This document shows positions 1 to 9,483 of a stretch of DNA of 32,622 nucleotides, piece after piece. The notes below the pieces were generated by a model. The model ran no database searches. It saw nothing but the letters and a program-made list of their open reading frames with translations, and was not told the origin of the DNA. Location: positions 1 to 32,622 of the forward strand of contig JAPLEI010000089.1 in the NCBI GenBank assembly GCA_026391195.1, written 5' to 3'. Within the stretch, counting starts at the first letter, position 1. The number at the start of each line of letters is the position of its first letter. Position numbers and translations under genes: made by a program. This DNA comes from Bacteroidota bacterium. Its GTDB lineage: Bacteria > Bacteroidota > Bacteroidia > Chitinophagales > Chitinophagaceae.

Positions 1-1271
1 GCTACCTGGGACAACTACGTGGTTGTTTCTCCCGCTTTGGCACGTACCCTTTTGAAAATTGATTTGAATGATAATGGACAGGCCGATGCCTATGAAGTGA
101 ACCCACCCAAAAAAGTGGTGAAAGTTACCTGCAATGGCCAGTCGGTAGAATTACCCGCCCTGATTATTCCCGGAACCCATCCCGACACCATTGGTATTGC
201 GGTAGGATACGGACGTACGGAAAGACTGGGTAAATCTGTTGTAGGTACCGGTAAGAATGCCTATCCAATGAGTAGCCTGAATGGAAATTCGGTTAGCCTG
301 GTACAAGGAAATGTTGAAATTACCCTTACCACTGAAACCTATCCGGTAGCGCTTACCCAAACCCATAGCCGCTACGATACGGCCCAGGGTAATCGTACTG
401 AGGTAATGAAAGAGATAACCCTGGCTGAATATAAGCACCATCCAACCGAAATCCGCGATGAGCGCCAAGCTGAATTGGCTCCTTGGGGTGGGTTAGAAAA
501 TTTTGAAAAGCAGGGAACCATTTATCCGGTGTTCGATCGTCCGGGTATTCGTTGGGGTATGAATGTAGACCTCAATGCCTGTAACGGTTGTGGCGCATGC
601 GTGGTTGCTTGTAATGCAGAAAATAACGTTTCTGTGGTAGGTAAGCCCGAAGTACTGCGCGGTCATGAAATGCATTGGTTGCGCATCGATCGCTACTTCA
701 GCGGTGATATGGATAACCCCAATGTAGTATTCCAACCTATGATGTGCCAACACTGCGACAATGCTCCTTGTGAGAACGTTTGTCCGGTAGCCGCGACCAA
801 CCACAGCAGCGAGGGCCTCAACCAAATGACCTAGTGCGTCGTTTCAACTGGGCCGATTATACCGGTTCCGACAGCTTTGCAAATAATCAGGTAGGTATTG
901 TGAATGATGTAGTACTCGATATGAACGACGATCTTACCCGCATGGTACTGAATCCGGATGTTACAGTTCGTTCCAGAGGGGTGATTGAAAAATGTTCTTT
1001 CTGTGTTCAACGTTTACAAGAGAGCAAACTGAAAGCCAAAAAAGAAAGTCGTCCACTGGAAGATACAGATTTAAAAGTGGCTTGTCAGCAGTCTTGCCCT
1101 ACCAACGCCATCGTGTTTGGAAATGCCAATAACCAGCACAGTGCCATCAGTATTACCAGAAAGGAAAATCCGAATCGCCAGTTTTATGTGTTAGAGCAAT
1201 TACACGTATTGCCTAATGTTAGTTACCTGGCAAAAGTGAGAAACCTGGAAGAAGAAAAAAAAGAAGCATAA
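1..1271 (+). pseudogene. actB: ActB, iron-sulfur/molybdopterin-like subunit of alternative complex III (5'-partial, frameshifted)
   Basis: This is the C-terminal part of ActB, the large periplasm-facing subunit of the quinol:cytochrome c oxidoreductase (alternative complex III) that carries Fe-S clusters between quinol and the haem subunits. The reading frame is open from base 1, so the start lies outside the window. Ferredoxin-like cysteine sets are visible: CxxCxxCxxxC at 580-612, CxxCxxxxCxxxC at 745-783, CxxC at 993-1004 and CxxxC at 1083-1097. The frame stops at TAG 832-834, and the family sequence resumes in another frame at 834 (VRRFNWADY). From memory of the family, a block of about 17 residues holding three more cluster cysteines (C-x5-C-x3-C) belongs between these points. 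A loss of about 49 nt would explain both the gap and the frame. Followed by actC, probably in the same operon. The identity is secure; whether the break is real is open. Confidence 0.88.
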
Positions 1272-1346
1272 TAACCGGTCAACAAGAAACTTATCCGAAT
1301 TGATAAACCATGCAAATGGTAATCCGGGAACAATAAAAAAGACGAG

Positions 1347-2792
1347 ATGCATTTAAAGTACGAATCACAGCTCAGGGAACCATTGGTGATGGGAAATAAA
1401 GACTTTCACCAGGTAACGGAAGACATCGTTCGCCCCATTGAAGCTAAGCCCAGTAAGTTATGGTATATAGGTTTCTATATCGCCGTAGCACTTTTACTGT
1501 TTGGTATCTATTCCATTTATCGGGATGTAACCTATGGTATTGGTCAGTGGAACCTGAATAAAACCATTGGATGGGGTTGGGACATTACCAACTTCGTATG
1601 GTGGGTAGGTATTGGTCACGCCGGTACCCTGATTTCTGCTATCTTATTATTATTCCGCCAGGGTTGGAGAACGGGTGTTAACAGGGCGGCTGAAGCCATG
1701 ACCATCTTCGCGGTAATGTGCGCTGGTCAGTTCCCTATCTGGCACATGGGTAGAGTTTGGATGGCTTTCTTCGTATTACCTTATCCCAATACTCGCGGAC
1801 CACTCTGGGTTAACTTTAATTCCCCTTTGTTGTGGGACGTATTCGCTATCTCAACGTATTTTACCGTATCGCTGCTTTTCTGGTACAGTGGTTTAATTCC
1901 CGATTTGGCTACTGTTAGAGACCGGGCATTTACCAAGCTGCGTAAGAAATTATATGGAATCGCTTCCTTCGGCTGGACGGGCTCTACTAAACACTGGCAG
2001 CGCCACGAAAGTCTTTCACTGGTATTGGCCGGCTTAAGTACCCCGCTGGTATTATCGGTACACACCATTGTATCCTTCGACTTTGCCACTTCCGTTGTAC
2101 CGGGTTGGCATACCACCATCTTCCCTCCCTACTTCGTAGCAGGAGCCATCTTTTCGGGATTTGCTATGGTGCAGTCTTTGATGGTAATTATCCGCAAGGT
2201 ATTTAACATGGAAGAATACATCACGCTGGGTCACATTGAGGCGATGAATAAAATCATCGTATTAACCGGATCGATTGTGGGTATTGCTTATCTCACTGAA
2301 TTATTCATGGGATGGTATAGCCAGAATAAATACGAAGGCTACACTTTCTGGTACAGCCGTGCTTACCTGTTCAGTCCTTATGGCTGGAGCTACTGGGGTA
2401 TGATGGCTTGTAACGTATTAAGTCCGCAAATTTTCTGGTTCCGCAAAATGAGAAGAAACGTGTTTGTTACTTTCTTCATGAGCGTAATTGTAAATATTGG
2501 TATGTGGTTCGAGCGTTTTGTAATTATCGTAACCTCTTTGTATCGCGATTATCTGCCTTCTAGCTGGTCGGTTTATTATAGTCCTACCATTTGGGAAATT
2601 GGCTTCTACCTGGGAACATTTGGTTTGTTCTTCACTTGTTTCTTCCTGTTCGCCAAATACTTCCCGGTAATTGCGGTGGCGGAGATTAAATATGTGTTGA
2701 AGACTTCCGGGGAAGGATTTAAAAACAAAATGGATAAAATTGAAGAGCAGCCGCTCGACACATTTATCCACGATAATGCGCATGCACATTAA
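1347..2792 (+). CDS. actC: ActC, NrfD-like quinol-binding membrane subunit of alternative complex III
   Basis: An integral membrane protein of 481 residues in the NrfD/PsrC family. With ActB it oxidises menaquinol at the membrane in alternative complex III. A hydrophilic N-terminus of about 40 residues is followed by some ten hydrophobic segments rich in Trp, Tyr and His, including a WHMGRVW stretch and a conserved WWVGIGHAG region early in the protein, as expected for ActC. The length is normal and the tail is short, charged and His-rich (DNAHAH). The ATG at 1347 follows a purine-rich GACGAG stretch. It lies 75 bases after actB and 39 before actD, in the standard actABCDEF order. No defect was seen. 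Confidence 0.93.
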   Translation: MHLKYESQLREPLVMGNKDFHQVTEDIVRPIEAKPSKLWYIGFYIAVALLLFGIYSIYRDVTYGIGQWNLNKTIGWGWDITNFVWWVGIGHAGTLISAILLLFRQGWRTGVNRAAEAMTIFAVMCAGQFPIWHMGRVWMAFFVLPYPNTRGPLWVNFNSPLLWDVFAISTYFTVSLLFWYSGLIPDLATVRDRAFTKLRKKLYGIASFGWTGSTKHWQRHESLSLVLAGLSTPLVLSVHTIVSFDFATSVVPGWHTTIFPPYFVAGAIFSGFAMVQSLMVIIRKVFNMEEYITLGHIEAMNKIIVLTGSIVGIAYLTELFMGWYSQNKYEGYTFWYSRAYLFSPYGWSYWGMMACNVLSPQIFWFRKMRRNVFVTFFMSVIVNIGMWFERFVIIVTSLYRDYLPSSWSVYYSPTIWEIGFYLGTFGLFFTCFFLFAKYFPVIAVAEIKYVLKTSGEGFKNKMDKIEEQPLDTFIHDNAHAH

Positions 2793-2831
2793 TTTATTTA
2801 ATAACTAAATTTCTCGCAAGGGAATAAGGGT

Positions 2832-3422
2832 ATGGCAAAAAAGAAATTCGTTGTAGGTTGTTTTGATGAGGAAGCCGTTTTGTTTCCTGCTGTAAAAAAA
2901 GTTCGTACAGCCGGCTATAAGATTCATGATGTGTATACGCCTTTTGCGGTTCACGGATTAGATCATGCGCTGGGTTTACGGGAAACTAGTTTGCACACAG
3001 CCGGATTTATCTATGGTATTACCGGAACATCAACGGCCCTGGGCAGTATTAGCTGGATATTGGTGAAAGACTGGCCGCTGAACTTTGGCGGTAAGCCCAA
3101 TTTCTCTTTGCCGGCCTGGATACCCATTACATTTGAGTTAACGGTATTATTTGCAGCAGTGGGTATGGTACTTACTTTCTGTTATCTCTGCCAGTTAGCC
3201 CCCTTTGTAAAAAAGCATCATTTTCATCCCCGTGCAACCGATGATCTGTTTGTAATGGTAATTGAGTGTACCGAAAAAACCAATGTGGATGATTTACAAG
3301 CTTTTCTTAGTTCAGCCGGTGCAATTGAAACCGATGTGCAGGTTGCGGAAGAAGGCTGGTGGCTGGGTACCTATGATAAAGAGGAAACAACATTTGAAAA
3401 CAGTAACCCGGTGGTTGCTTAA
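2832..3422 (+). CDS. actD: ActD, DUF3341 membrane subunit of alternative complex III
   Basis: A 196-residue protein of the DUF3341 family, the ActD subunit of alternative complex III. It is structural and carries no cofactor. An N-terminal soluble domain (residues 1-55) resembles a small alpha/beta fold. Two membrane helices follow at roughly 57-78 and 95-125, joined by the characteristic KDWPLNFGGKP-to-PAWIPITFE loop, and a second soluble domain (about 140-190) ends the chain. The sequence HGLDHALGLRETSLHTAG is typical of the Bacteroidota versions. It lies between actC and actE with short gaps, so co-translation is likely. No abnormality seen. Confidence 0.92.
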   Translation: MAKKKFVVGCFDEEAVLFPAVKKVRTAGYKIHDVYTPFAVHGLDHALGLRETSLHTAGFIYGITGTSTALGSISWILVKDWPLNFGGKPNFSLPAWIPITFELTVLFAAVGMVLTFCYLCQLAPFVKKHHFHPRATDDLFVMVIECTEKTNVDDLQAFLSSAGAIETDVQVAEEGWWLGTYDKEETTFENSNPVVA

Positions 3423-3439
3423 TCTAGAATAATAAAAAG

Positions 3440-4069
3440 ATGAATAAACTATCTGTATTTCTGTTGTTGGCTGCAGTTTCGGTGCTGGTCGCTTGCAGTG
3501 ATGTTAAGCGTAAGCCAGGAACGGTATATATGCCAGATATGGCCTATAGCCGCGCCTATGAATCGTATTCAGATCACAGCAACCTGACCGAAAAAAATAT
3601 CAATTATACCGCCCGCCCTGTAGCTGGCACTATTTCTCGTGAAGAGGAACTTCCTTTTCATATTGCAAAAGATGCTGCTGGGGATACCACCAATTATACG
3701 GCTGCTAAAGCGGTAATGAATCCAGTTACAAGTATGTCGCCTGTTGAAACAAAAGAAGCGGAAAGACTCTATCTGGTTAATTGTGCAGTTTGCCATGGAG
3801 CCAATTTGAAAGGAAATGGACCCTTGTATAAAGACGGAGCAGGGCCTTATCCTGCAAAGCCGGCTTCCTTGGTTGGGGATGCCAAATACGAGAACATGCC
3901 AGCGGGTCAGATGTTTTATTCAGTTGCGTATGGTAAAAACCTGATGGGTTCTTATGCTTCGCAATTGTCTAGAAAGCAACGTTGGATGGTAATTAAGTAT
4001 ATTAAGGATAAACAGTTGGAAGGAAAAGCTGCTGCAACCGCAGTTGCTGATACTACCGCAAAGAAATAA
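3440..4069 (+). CDS. actE: ActE, mono-haem cytochrome c lipoprotein of alternative complex III
   Basis: A 209-residue lipoprotein cytochrome c. The N-terminus has a hydrophobic signal ending in a lipobox (VLVAC, Cys19). The single haem site CAVCH lies near residue 116, and a downstream methionine in the NLMGSYASQL region is a plausible sixth ligand. In alternative complex III this subunit passes electrons towards the terminal oxidase. The region before the haem (residues 20-100) carries the MPDMAYSRAYESY motif seen in ActE proteins of this phylum. The C-terminus is Ala/Lys-rich and looks disordered. It sits 18 bases after actD and 55 before actF. Confidence 0.92.
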   Translation: MNKLSVFLLLAAVSVLVACSDVKRKPGTVYMPDMAYSRAYESYSDHSNLTEKNINYTARPVAGTISREEELPFHIAKDAAGDTTNYTAAKAVMNPVTSMSPVETKEAERLYLVNCAVCHGANLKGNGPLYKDGAGPYPAKPASLVGDAKYENMPAGQMFYSVAYGKNLMGSYASQLSRKQRWMVIKYIKDKQLEGKAAATAVADTTAKK

Positions 4070-4123
4070 TTGGATTGATTAGCCGGCAACGGCAAAATGA
4101 AATAACAGCATAAAAGAATTAAA

Positions 4124-5353
4124 ATGGCATCTATCAGAGACCAATTTGAGATACCCGGTAAGATGAAAACATGGTCACTTGCTTTGATCGGAATCGGCGG
4201 AGCCGCACTGCTATATGGTATGTTTACCAAAGGCTTCAGCGCTGATGAGCATGAGCAAACCCATTTCTGGGGTACTTTAATGTATAATACCATTTTCTGG
4301 ACGCTGATTTGCAATGCCAGTATGTTCTTTATCTGTATAACTACCCTAGCAATGGGTGGATGGCAGCAGTCATTTAGACGCATACCGGAAGCCATCTCTA
4401 CCATGGTGCCTATATTCGGTGCCATTACCTTTGCAGTTCTGATGTATGTGGTTTTAGGGCATAAGCACCATATCTATCACTGGCTCGATACGGAAGCAGT
4501 TGCAAAAGACCCTATTTTAAAAGGGAAAGCCGGTTTTTTGAATCCAACGTTCTTTGTTATCTGGACAACCCTCACCATCGGTTTGTGGAGTGTGTTGGGT
4601 TGGAGAATGCGCCAAATCAGTCGGGAGGCAGATGCGTCAACTTTTGATAATGAATCTGGCGCGCGCTATATTTTAAGAGGCACCATTCGTGCGGCATTAT
4701 TTACTGTGTGGTTTGCCCTTACCGTTGGCTCAACCGTTCCCTGGTTGTGGATGATGAGCATCGATGCACACTGGTATTCTACCATGTATAGCTGGTACAC
4801 ATTTGCAAGTTCTTTCGTGTCGGGCATGAGTTTGATAGCCCTTTGGGTAATCTACCTGAAAAATAAAGGGTATTTGGAACTAACCACCCAAGAGCACCTG
4901 CACGATATTGGAAAATTCATGTTTGCCTTCTCTGTATTCTGGACCTATCTCTGGTTTTCGCAGTATATGTTGATCTGGTATGCGAACATGCCCGAAGAAA
5001 CTGTTTACTTCAAACATCGGGTACAGGGACCTTATAAAGGCATCTTCTTTTTGAACCTAATTATCAATTTTATATGTCCTTTGTTGATTCTGATGAAACG
5101 TTCTGCCAAGAGAAATTACACATTGGTAACTTTTATGGCAGTATTAATCATCTTTGGGCATTGGATTGATTTTTATCAGATGGTAATGGGCAGTCTTTCT
5201 AAGGAGCACGTAACCCTGGGATGGCTTGATTTTGGAATACTGGCATTTTTTGTAGGTTGTATGATATTCTTTGTAAGCAGATCACTGGCTGCTAAGCCCC
5301 TGATTCCAAAGTATCATCCATTCCTGAAAGAAAGTATTATTCATCAGGTATAA
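4124..5353 (+). CDS. actF: ActF, second NrfD-like membrane subunit of alternative complex III
   Basis: A 409-residue polytopic membrane protein related to ActC but shorter, with about ten hydrophobic helices. It is the ActF subunit, annotated in Bacteroidota as quinol:cytochrome c oxidoreductase quinone-binding subunit 2. Recognisable stretches are the GKMKTWSLALIGIG start, the PWLWMMSIDAHWYSTMYSWY segment near residue 205, and FGHWIDFYQMVMG near 345, all typical of this subunit. Position between actE and coxB supports the call and the coupling of complex III to the oxidase. The frame is intact and the length is normal. Confidence 0.92.
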   Translation: MASIRDQFEIPGKMKTWSLALIGIGGAALLYGMFTKGFSADEHEQTHFWGTLMYNTIFWTLICNASMFFICITTLAMGGWQQSFRRIPEAISTMVPIFGAITFAVLMYVVLGHKHHIYHWLDTEAVAKDPILKGKAGFLNPTFFVIWTTLTIGLWSVLGWRMRQISREADASTFDNESGARYILRGTIRAALFTVWFALTVGSTVPWLWMMSIDAHWYSTMYSWYTFASSFVSGMSLIALWVIYLKNKGYLELTTQEHLHDIGKFMFAFSVFWTYLWFSQYMLIWYANMPEETVYFKHRVQGPYKGIFFLNLIINFICPLLILMKRSAKRNYTLVTFMAVLIIFGHWIDFYQMVMGSLSKEHVTLGWLDFGILAFFVGCMIFFVSRSLAAKPLIPKYHPFLKESIIHQV

Positions 5354-5397
5354 TCGTAATTATAATTGAAATCATCCAAGCATTAACTGAATAGAAT

Positions 5398-6468
5398 ATG
5401 AGCATTTTATTAACAATCGCGGTAATTGCCCTCATCTTTATAGTTATTTTTCAAATAGCTAAGGCGAGTGAATATGTAACCGTTTTGAGGGGACAAGGAA
5501 AGGGTATGAGGGAGAGCAATAAAATCAACGGGGCGTTGATGATTTCATTTCTCGTACTCGGATTAATAGGGGTTTGGTATTGTAATGATTTATACTTTGG
5601 TAAAACACTGCTGGCATATGATGCTGCCAGTGTTGAAGGTGCCCGCGTAGATTCCATGATGTGGTACACCATCGCAGTTACTGGATCCGCTTTTATCATT
5701 ACACAAATTATGTTATTCTTTTTCGCGTATAAATACCAGCATAATGACGAGGGTAAGGTTTACTATTTTGCTCACAACAATAAGCTTGAGTTTATATGGA
5801 CCATCATCCCTGCCATTGTGTTAACGTTTTTGGTGGTGATAGGATTACGCAACTGGTTCCTCTTTACCGGTGAGCCTCCCAAAGAAGCCATGGTAGTAGA
5901 AATTACCGGCAAACAATTTGGATGGATTTATCGCTACCCAGGAAAAGATGCTGCTTTTGGCAAAAAGTATTTCAAAAATATTGATCCGGCTACCAATTCT
6001 TTAGGAATCATTTGGGAAGATAAATTAAGTCACGATGATGTGGTTTCAGAACAAGTGATGTACCTGGTAAAGGGTAAGCCCGTTAAACTGGTAATTGGTT
6101 CCAGAGACGTAATTCATGATGTGGGCCTTACCCATTTCAGAATGAAAATGGATGCGGTTCCGGGTATTCCCACCACCATGTGGTTTACGCCTAAGTACAC
6201 AACTAAAGAAATGAAGGAGATTACCAATAACCCCAACTTCGTTTACGAAATCAGTTGCGATCAGATTTGCGGAAATGGTCACTACTCTATGAAGGGTATA
6301 ATTGAAGTAGTTGATCAGGAGGAATTTGATTTGTGGATGGCTAAACAAAAACCTCAGTATTTGGTTAATTTCCCCGACAAAGATCCTAGTGTAGTTCCTG
6401 CAGCAGATTCTGCTAAACCGGTAATCGGAATGGCAGCCCCCGCTAAAAAGGAAAAAGTAAACATGTAA
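5398..6468 (+). CDS. coxB: Cytochrome c oxidase subunit II (CuA subunit)
   Basis: A 356-residue subunit II of a haem-copper oxidase. It has an N-terminal membrane helix (1-22), a second at about 45-63, and the two classical subunit II helices at roughly 82-105 and 128-150. A periplasmic cupredoxin domain follows. CuA ligands are visible: the His in RDVIHDVGLTHF, and the CDQICGNGHYSM loop giving Cys, Cys, His and Met. The position that is usually Glu between the cysteines (backbone ligand) is Gln here. There is no CxxCH haem site in the C-terminal tail, so this is an aa3-type rather than a haem-c-fused caa3 subunit II, and ActE or another cytochrome must deliver electrons. The tail (about 325-356) is Pro/Ala/Lys-rich. 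It lies directly before coxA. Confidence 0.94.
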   Translation: MSILLTIAVIALIFIVIFQIAKASEYVTVLRGQGKGMRESNKINGALMISFLVLGLIGVWYCNDLYFGKTLLAYDAASVEGARVDSMMWYTIAVTGSAFIITQIMLFFFAYKYQHNDEGKVYYFAHNNKLEFIWTIIPAIVLTFLVVIGLRNWFLFTGEPPKEAMVVEITGKQFGWIYRYPGKDAAFGKKYFKNIDPATNSLGIIWEDKLSHDDVVSEQVMYLVKGKPVKLVIGSRDVIHDVGLTHFRMKMDAVPGIPTTMWFTPKYTTKEMKEITNNPNFVYEISCDQICGNGHYSMKGIIEVVDQEEFDLWMAKQKPQYLVNFPDKDPSVVPAADSAKPVIGMAAPAKKEKVNM

Positions 6469-6517
6469 TTAAACGAAATTCGGTTCTTTAATAAAGTAAC
6501 TTAATAAAGCAAAACCT

Positions 6518-8332
6518 ATGAGTCACGAAGTGGAAATACAGGTAGCAGGAGTGGCAACAACCCATGAAGCGCATGGCCATCATGAACATCATGAGCACCA
6601 TGATACATTCATTACCAAGTATGTGTTTAGTCAAGATCATAAAATGATTGCCAAACAATTCCTGATCACCGGAATGTTTTGGGCTGTATTGGGTGGTTTA
6701 ATGAGTGTATTGTTTCGTTTACAACTGGGATATCCCGACTCTACTTTCCCTTGGCTGGAAACCATCCTAGGTAAATGGGCCAAAGGTGGTCATATCACTC
6801 CCGAAGCCTATTATGCGTTGGTAACTACACACGGAACCGTGCTCGTATTCTTTGTATTAACTGCCGGATTAAGTGGAACCTTTGCCAACTTCCTGATTCC
6901 ATTGCAAATAGGTGCAAGGGATATGGCTTCTCCCTTTTTGAATATGCTTAGCTACTGGTTTTTCTTTACCGCCAGTATTGTTATGTTATCATCATTGTTT
7001 GTAGAAACTGGCCCATTCAGTGGTGGATGGACGGCCTACCCTCCTTTGAGTGCATTGGGTGAAGCTTCCCCCGGTTCTAAAACGGGTATGGATCTCTGGA
7101 TTATTTCTATGGCATTGTTTGTAGTATCCTCTTTATTAGGTGGTTTGAACTACATCGCTACCATCTTGAACATGCGCACCAAAGGGATGAGCATGACCCG
7201 TTTACCATTAACTATCTGGGCCCTGTTCTTTACCGCTGTTTTGGGTGTATTGTCTTTCCCTGTATTGTTATCTGGATTTATTCTGTTGATATTCGACCGT
7301 AATTTTGGTACTAGTTTTTATCTCTCCGATATTTACGTGAATGGGGTGGGGGCTTTACCAAACGAAGGGGGAAGTGCTATTCTTTTCCAACACTTATTCT
7401 GGTTCCTTGGTCACCCCGAAGTATATATCATCCTGTTGCCTGCAATGGGAATGGTTTCTGAAATCTTATCGGTAAATTCTCGTAAGCCCATTTTTGGATA
7501 CATTGCAATGATTGGTTCATTATTTGCAATCGCAATTCTGGCCTTCTTGGTGTGGGCTCACCACATGTTTGTAACCGGTTTGAACCCCTTGTTGGGATCA
7601 ATATTCGTATTACTTACTTTGTTGATTGCAGTACCTTCTGCTATTAAAGTGTTTAACTGGATTACAACGCTTTGGAGAGGAAATATCCGTTTCACACCGG
7701 GTATGTTGTTTGCCATCGGATTTGTAAGTTTATTCATCTCTGGTGGCTTAACCGGTATCTGGTTAGGAAACTCAGCGTTGGATATTCACCTGCACGATAC
7801 TTATTTCGTAATTGCCCACTTCCATATTGTAATGGGTGTTGCATCTATGTTCGGTATGTTTGCCGGTATTTATCACTGGTATCCGAAAATGTATGGCCGA
7901 TTCATGAATAATACCCTTGGATACATGCACTTCTGGATTACCATCGCCGGAGCTTACCTGATTTTCTGGCCGATGCACTACCAAGGGTTAGCCGGTATGC
8001 CCCGTCGTTATTACGATTTCAGCATCTGGGAAAGTTTCAAGCAGTTTGTAGAATTGAATCGCTTTATCAGTACGGTGGCTATGATTGTATTTGCTGCTCA
8101 GTTATTGTTCCTGATCAATTTCTTCTATTCTATTTTCAAAGGAAGGAAAGTTACCAATCTTAATCCCTGGGGATCGAATACGCTGGAGTGGACAACACCC
8201 CTACGTCCCGGACATGGAAACTGGCCTGGAGAAATTCCCGAAGTACACCGTTGGGCATATGACTACGGTAAAGACGGAAAAGAGTTTGTTCAGCAAACTA
8301 CTCCTGTGGGAGAAGATGAAAGTAATCATTGA
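6518..8332 (+). CDS. coxA: Cytochrome c oxidase subunit I (haem a/a3-CuB catalytic subunit)
   Basis: A 604-residue catalytic subunit that reduces O2 to water and pumps protons. About twelve helices are present. Haem and copper ligands are recognisable: the His of HGTVLVFF (low-spin haem), HPEVY with the cross-linked Tyr and the D-channel Glu typical of A1-type enzymes, the HHMFVTG pair (CuB), and HDTYFVIAHFH (a3 and low-spin haem). A Lys of the K-channel is present in PSAIKVFNW. The N-terminus has an unusual His-rich run (HGHHEHHEHHDT, about residues 19-30) that could bind metal. A strong terminator-like hairpin follows, so the act-cox transcript probably ends here. Confidence 0.95.
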   Translation: MSHEVEIQVAGVATTHEAHGHHEHHEHHDTFITKYVFSQDHKMIAKQFLITGMFWAVLGGLMSVLFRLQLGYPDSTFPWLETILGKWAKGGHITPEAYYALVTTHGTVLVFFVLTAGLSGTFANFLIPLQIGARDMASPFLNMLSYWFFFTASIVMLSSLFVETGPFSGGWTAYPPLSALGEASPGSKTGMDLWIISMALFVVSSLLGGLNYIATILNMRTKGMSMTRLPLTIWALFFTAVLGVLSFPVLLSGFILLIFDRNFGTSFYLSDIYVNGVGALPNEGGSAILFQHLFWFLGHPEVYIILLPAMGMVSEILSVNSRKPIFGYIAMIGSLFAIAILAFLVWAHHMFVTGLNPLLGSIFVLLTLLIAVPSAIKVFNWITTLWRGNIRFTPGMLFAIGFVSLFISGGLTGIWLGNSALDIHLHDTYFVIAHFHIVMGVASMFGMFAGIYHWYPKMYGRFMNNTLGYMHFWITIAGAYLIFWPMHYQGLAGMPRRYYDFSIWESFKQFVELNRFISTVAMIVFAAQLLFLINFFYSIFKGRKVTNLNPWGSNTLEWTTPLRPGHGNWPGEIPEVHRWAYDYGKDGKEFVQQTTPVGEDESNH

Positions 8333-8383
8333 TTGTATTTTACCCCAGCCTGATGGATTGTTCATCTGTCAGTAACCATACAA

Positions 8384-8415
8384 AACAATGCTCCCGAACA
8401 TACGGGAGCATTGTT
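8384..8415 (+). terminator. Hairpin terminator after coxA
   Basis: A perfect 13-bp inverted repeat (arms 8384-8396 and 8403-8415, loop of six bases, GC-rich inner half) lies 52 bases after the coxA stop. It is followed by a mixed TGTAAAAAC rather than a clean T tract. It separates the act-coxBA unit from ctaB and may act from both sides. Confidence 0.7.
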
Positions 8416-8501
8416 GTAAAAACAAAAGCCTCCAACAACTGTTGTATCAATAGTTATCGGTTGCTGTAAGCTTTATCAATTTTGTAAAATTCGCTATCGG
8501 C

Positions 8502-9467
8502 ATGCATGCATCCCCTCACAACCCGGTTGAGCCAACCACTTTGCAAAGTAAGGTGAGGGACTATTATCAACTAACGAAGTTTACGCTCAGTTTTACGGTT
8601 GTTTTTACATGTGTGATTTGTTATTTGCTTGCCCCCAATATCATCAGCTTCAACTGGCCCATGATTGGGATCCTATTTATTGCAGGTATGTTAATTACGG
8701 GCAGCGCCAATGCCATCAATCAGTCGGTAGAAAAAGATACCGATGCCATGATGAAACGAACGGCAACCCGACCGGTAGCTGCAGGTAGAATGTCGCAGCA
8801 AGAAGCGTATGTGTTTGCTGGAATAGCCGGATTAATCGGGGTGCTGATTATGGGTTACTGCTTTCACGATGCTGAAAGTGATTTTAACTGGAGTGCGGCA
8901 TTGCTGTCGGCTTTCAGTTTGTTTTTGTATGCATTTATTTATACTCCCTTAAAAAAAATAAACTCCATTGCAGTATTGGTGGGTGCATTTCCCGGGGCGC
9001 TCCCTTGTTTAATTGGTTGGGTGGCCGCTACCAATACCATTGATCCTTTTGCAACCGTAGTTGCAGGAGATAAATCGTTCAGTAATGCAGGGGGATGGAT
9101 TTTGTTTGCCATTCAATTTATCTGGCAGTTCCCCCATTTCTGGGCCATTGCCTGGGTGGCGCATACCGATTATAGTAAAGCCGGTTTTAAACTATTGCCT
9201 GCCGATAAAGGTCCCACCCGCTTTACTGCCCTGCAAGCTGTGATGTATTCGGTGCTGATGATACCGGTTGGCTTTTTACCTTATTATTTTGGACTAACCG
9301 GATCGGTGAGTATGTGGATTGTAATGGCAGCCAATCTGTTTATGGTTTTTCAATGTATCCGCTTATATCGCCAAATGGACGTGCCGGCTGCACGTCGAGT
9401 GATGTTTAGTAGTTATATCTACCTGCCGGTTGTTTTTCTGTCGCTATTGGCGGATAAAATTCACTGA
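8502..9467 (+). CDS. ctaB: Protohaem IX farnesyltransferase (haem O synthase)
   Basis: A 321-residue UbiA-family prenyltransferase that adds a farnesyl group to haem b to make haem O, the precursor of haem A needed by the neighbouring oxidase. The first Asp-rich site is present as NAINQSVEKDTDAMMKRT followed by RP (about residues 69-88), and the conserved YTPLKKINSIAVLVGAFPGA segment lies near 148. About nine membrane helices are visible. The ATG at 8502 lies in a CATGCATGCATC context; a later Met would cut into the family N-terminus. It begins a new unit after the coxA terminator and is closely followed by a subunit III gene. Confidence 0.93.
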   Translation: MHASPHNPVEPTTLQSKVRDYYQLTKFTLSFTVVFTCVICYLLAPNIISFNWPMIGILFIAGMLITGSANAINQSVEKDTDAMMKRTATRPVAAGRMSQQEAYVFAGIAGLIGVLIMGYCFHDAESDFNWSAALLSAFSLFLYAFIYTPLKKINSIAVLVGAFPGALPCLIGWVAATNTIDPFATVVAGDKSFSNAGGWILFAIQFIWQFPHFWAIAWVAHTDYSKAGFKLLPADKGPTRFTALQAVMYSVLMIPVGFLPYYFGLTGSVSMWIVMAANLFMVFQCIRLYRQMDVPAARRVMFSSYIYLPVVFLSLLADKIH

Positions 9468-9483
9468 TCGAAAATTGACGCAA

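Noticed and set aside
780..834. Programmed frameshift or translational bypass in actB
   Set aside because: Bypass elements add extra bases that are skipped. Here conserved coding bases are absent, so no recoding could restore the protein.
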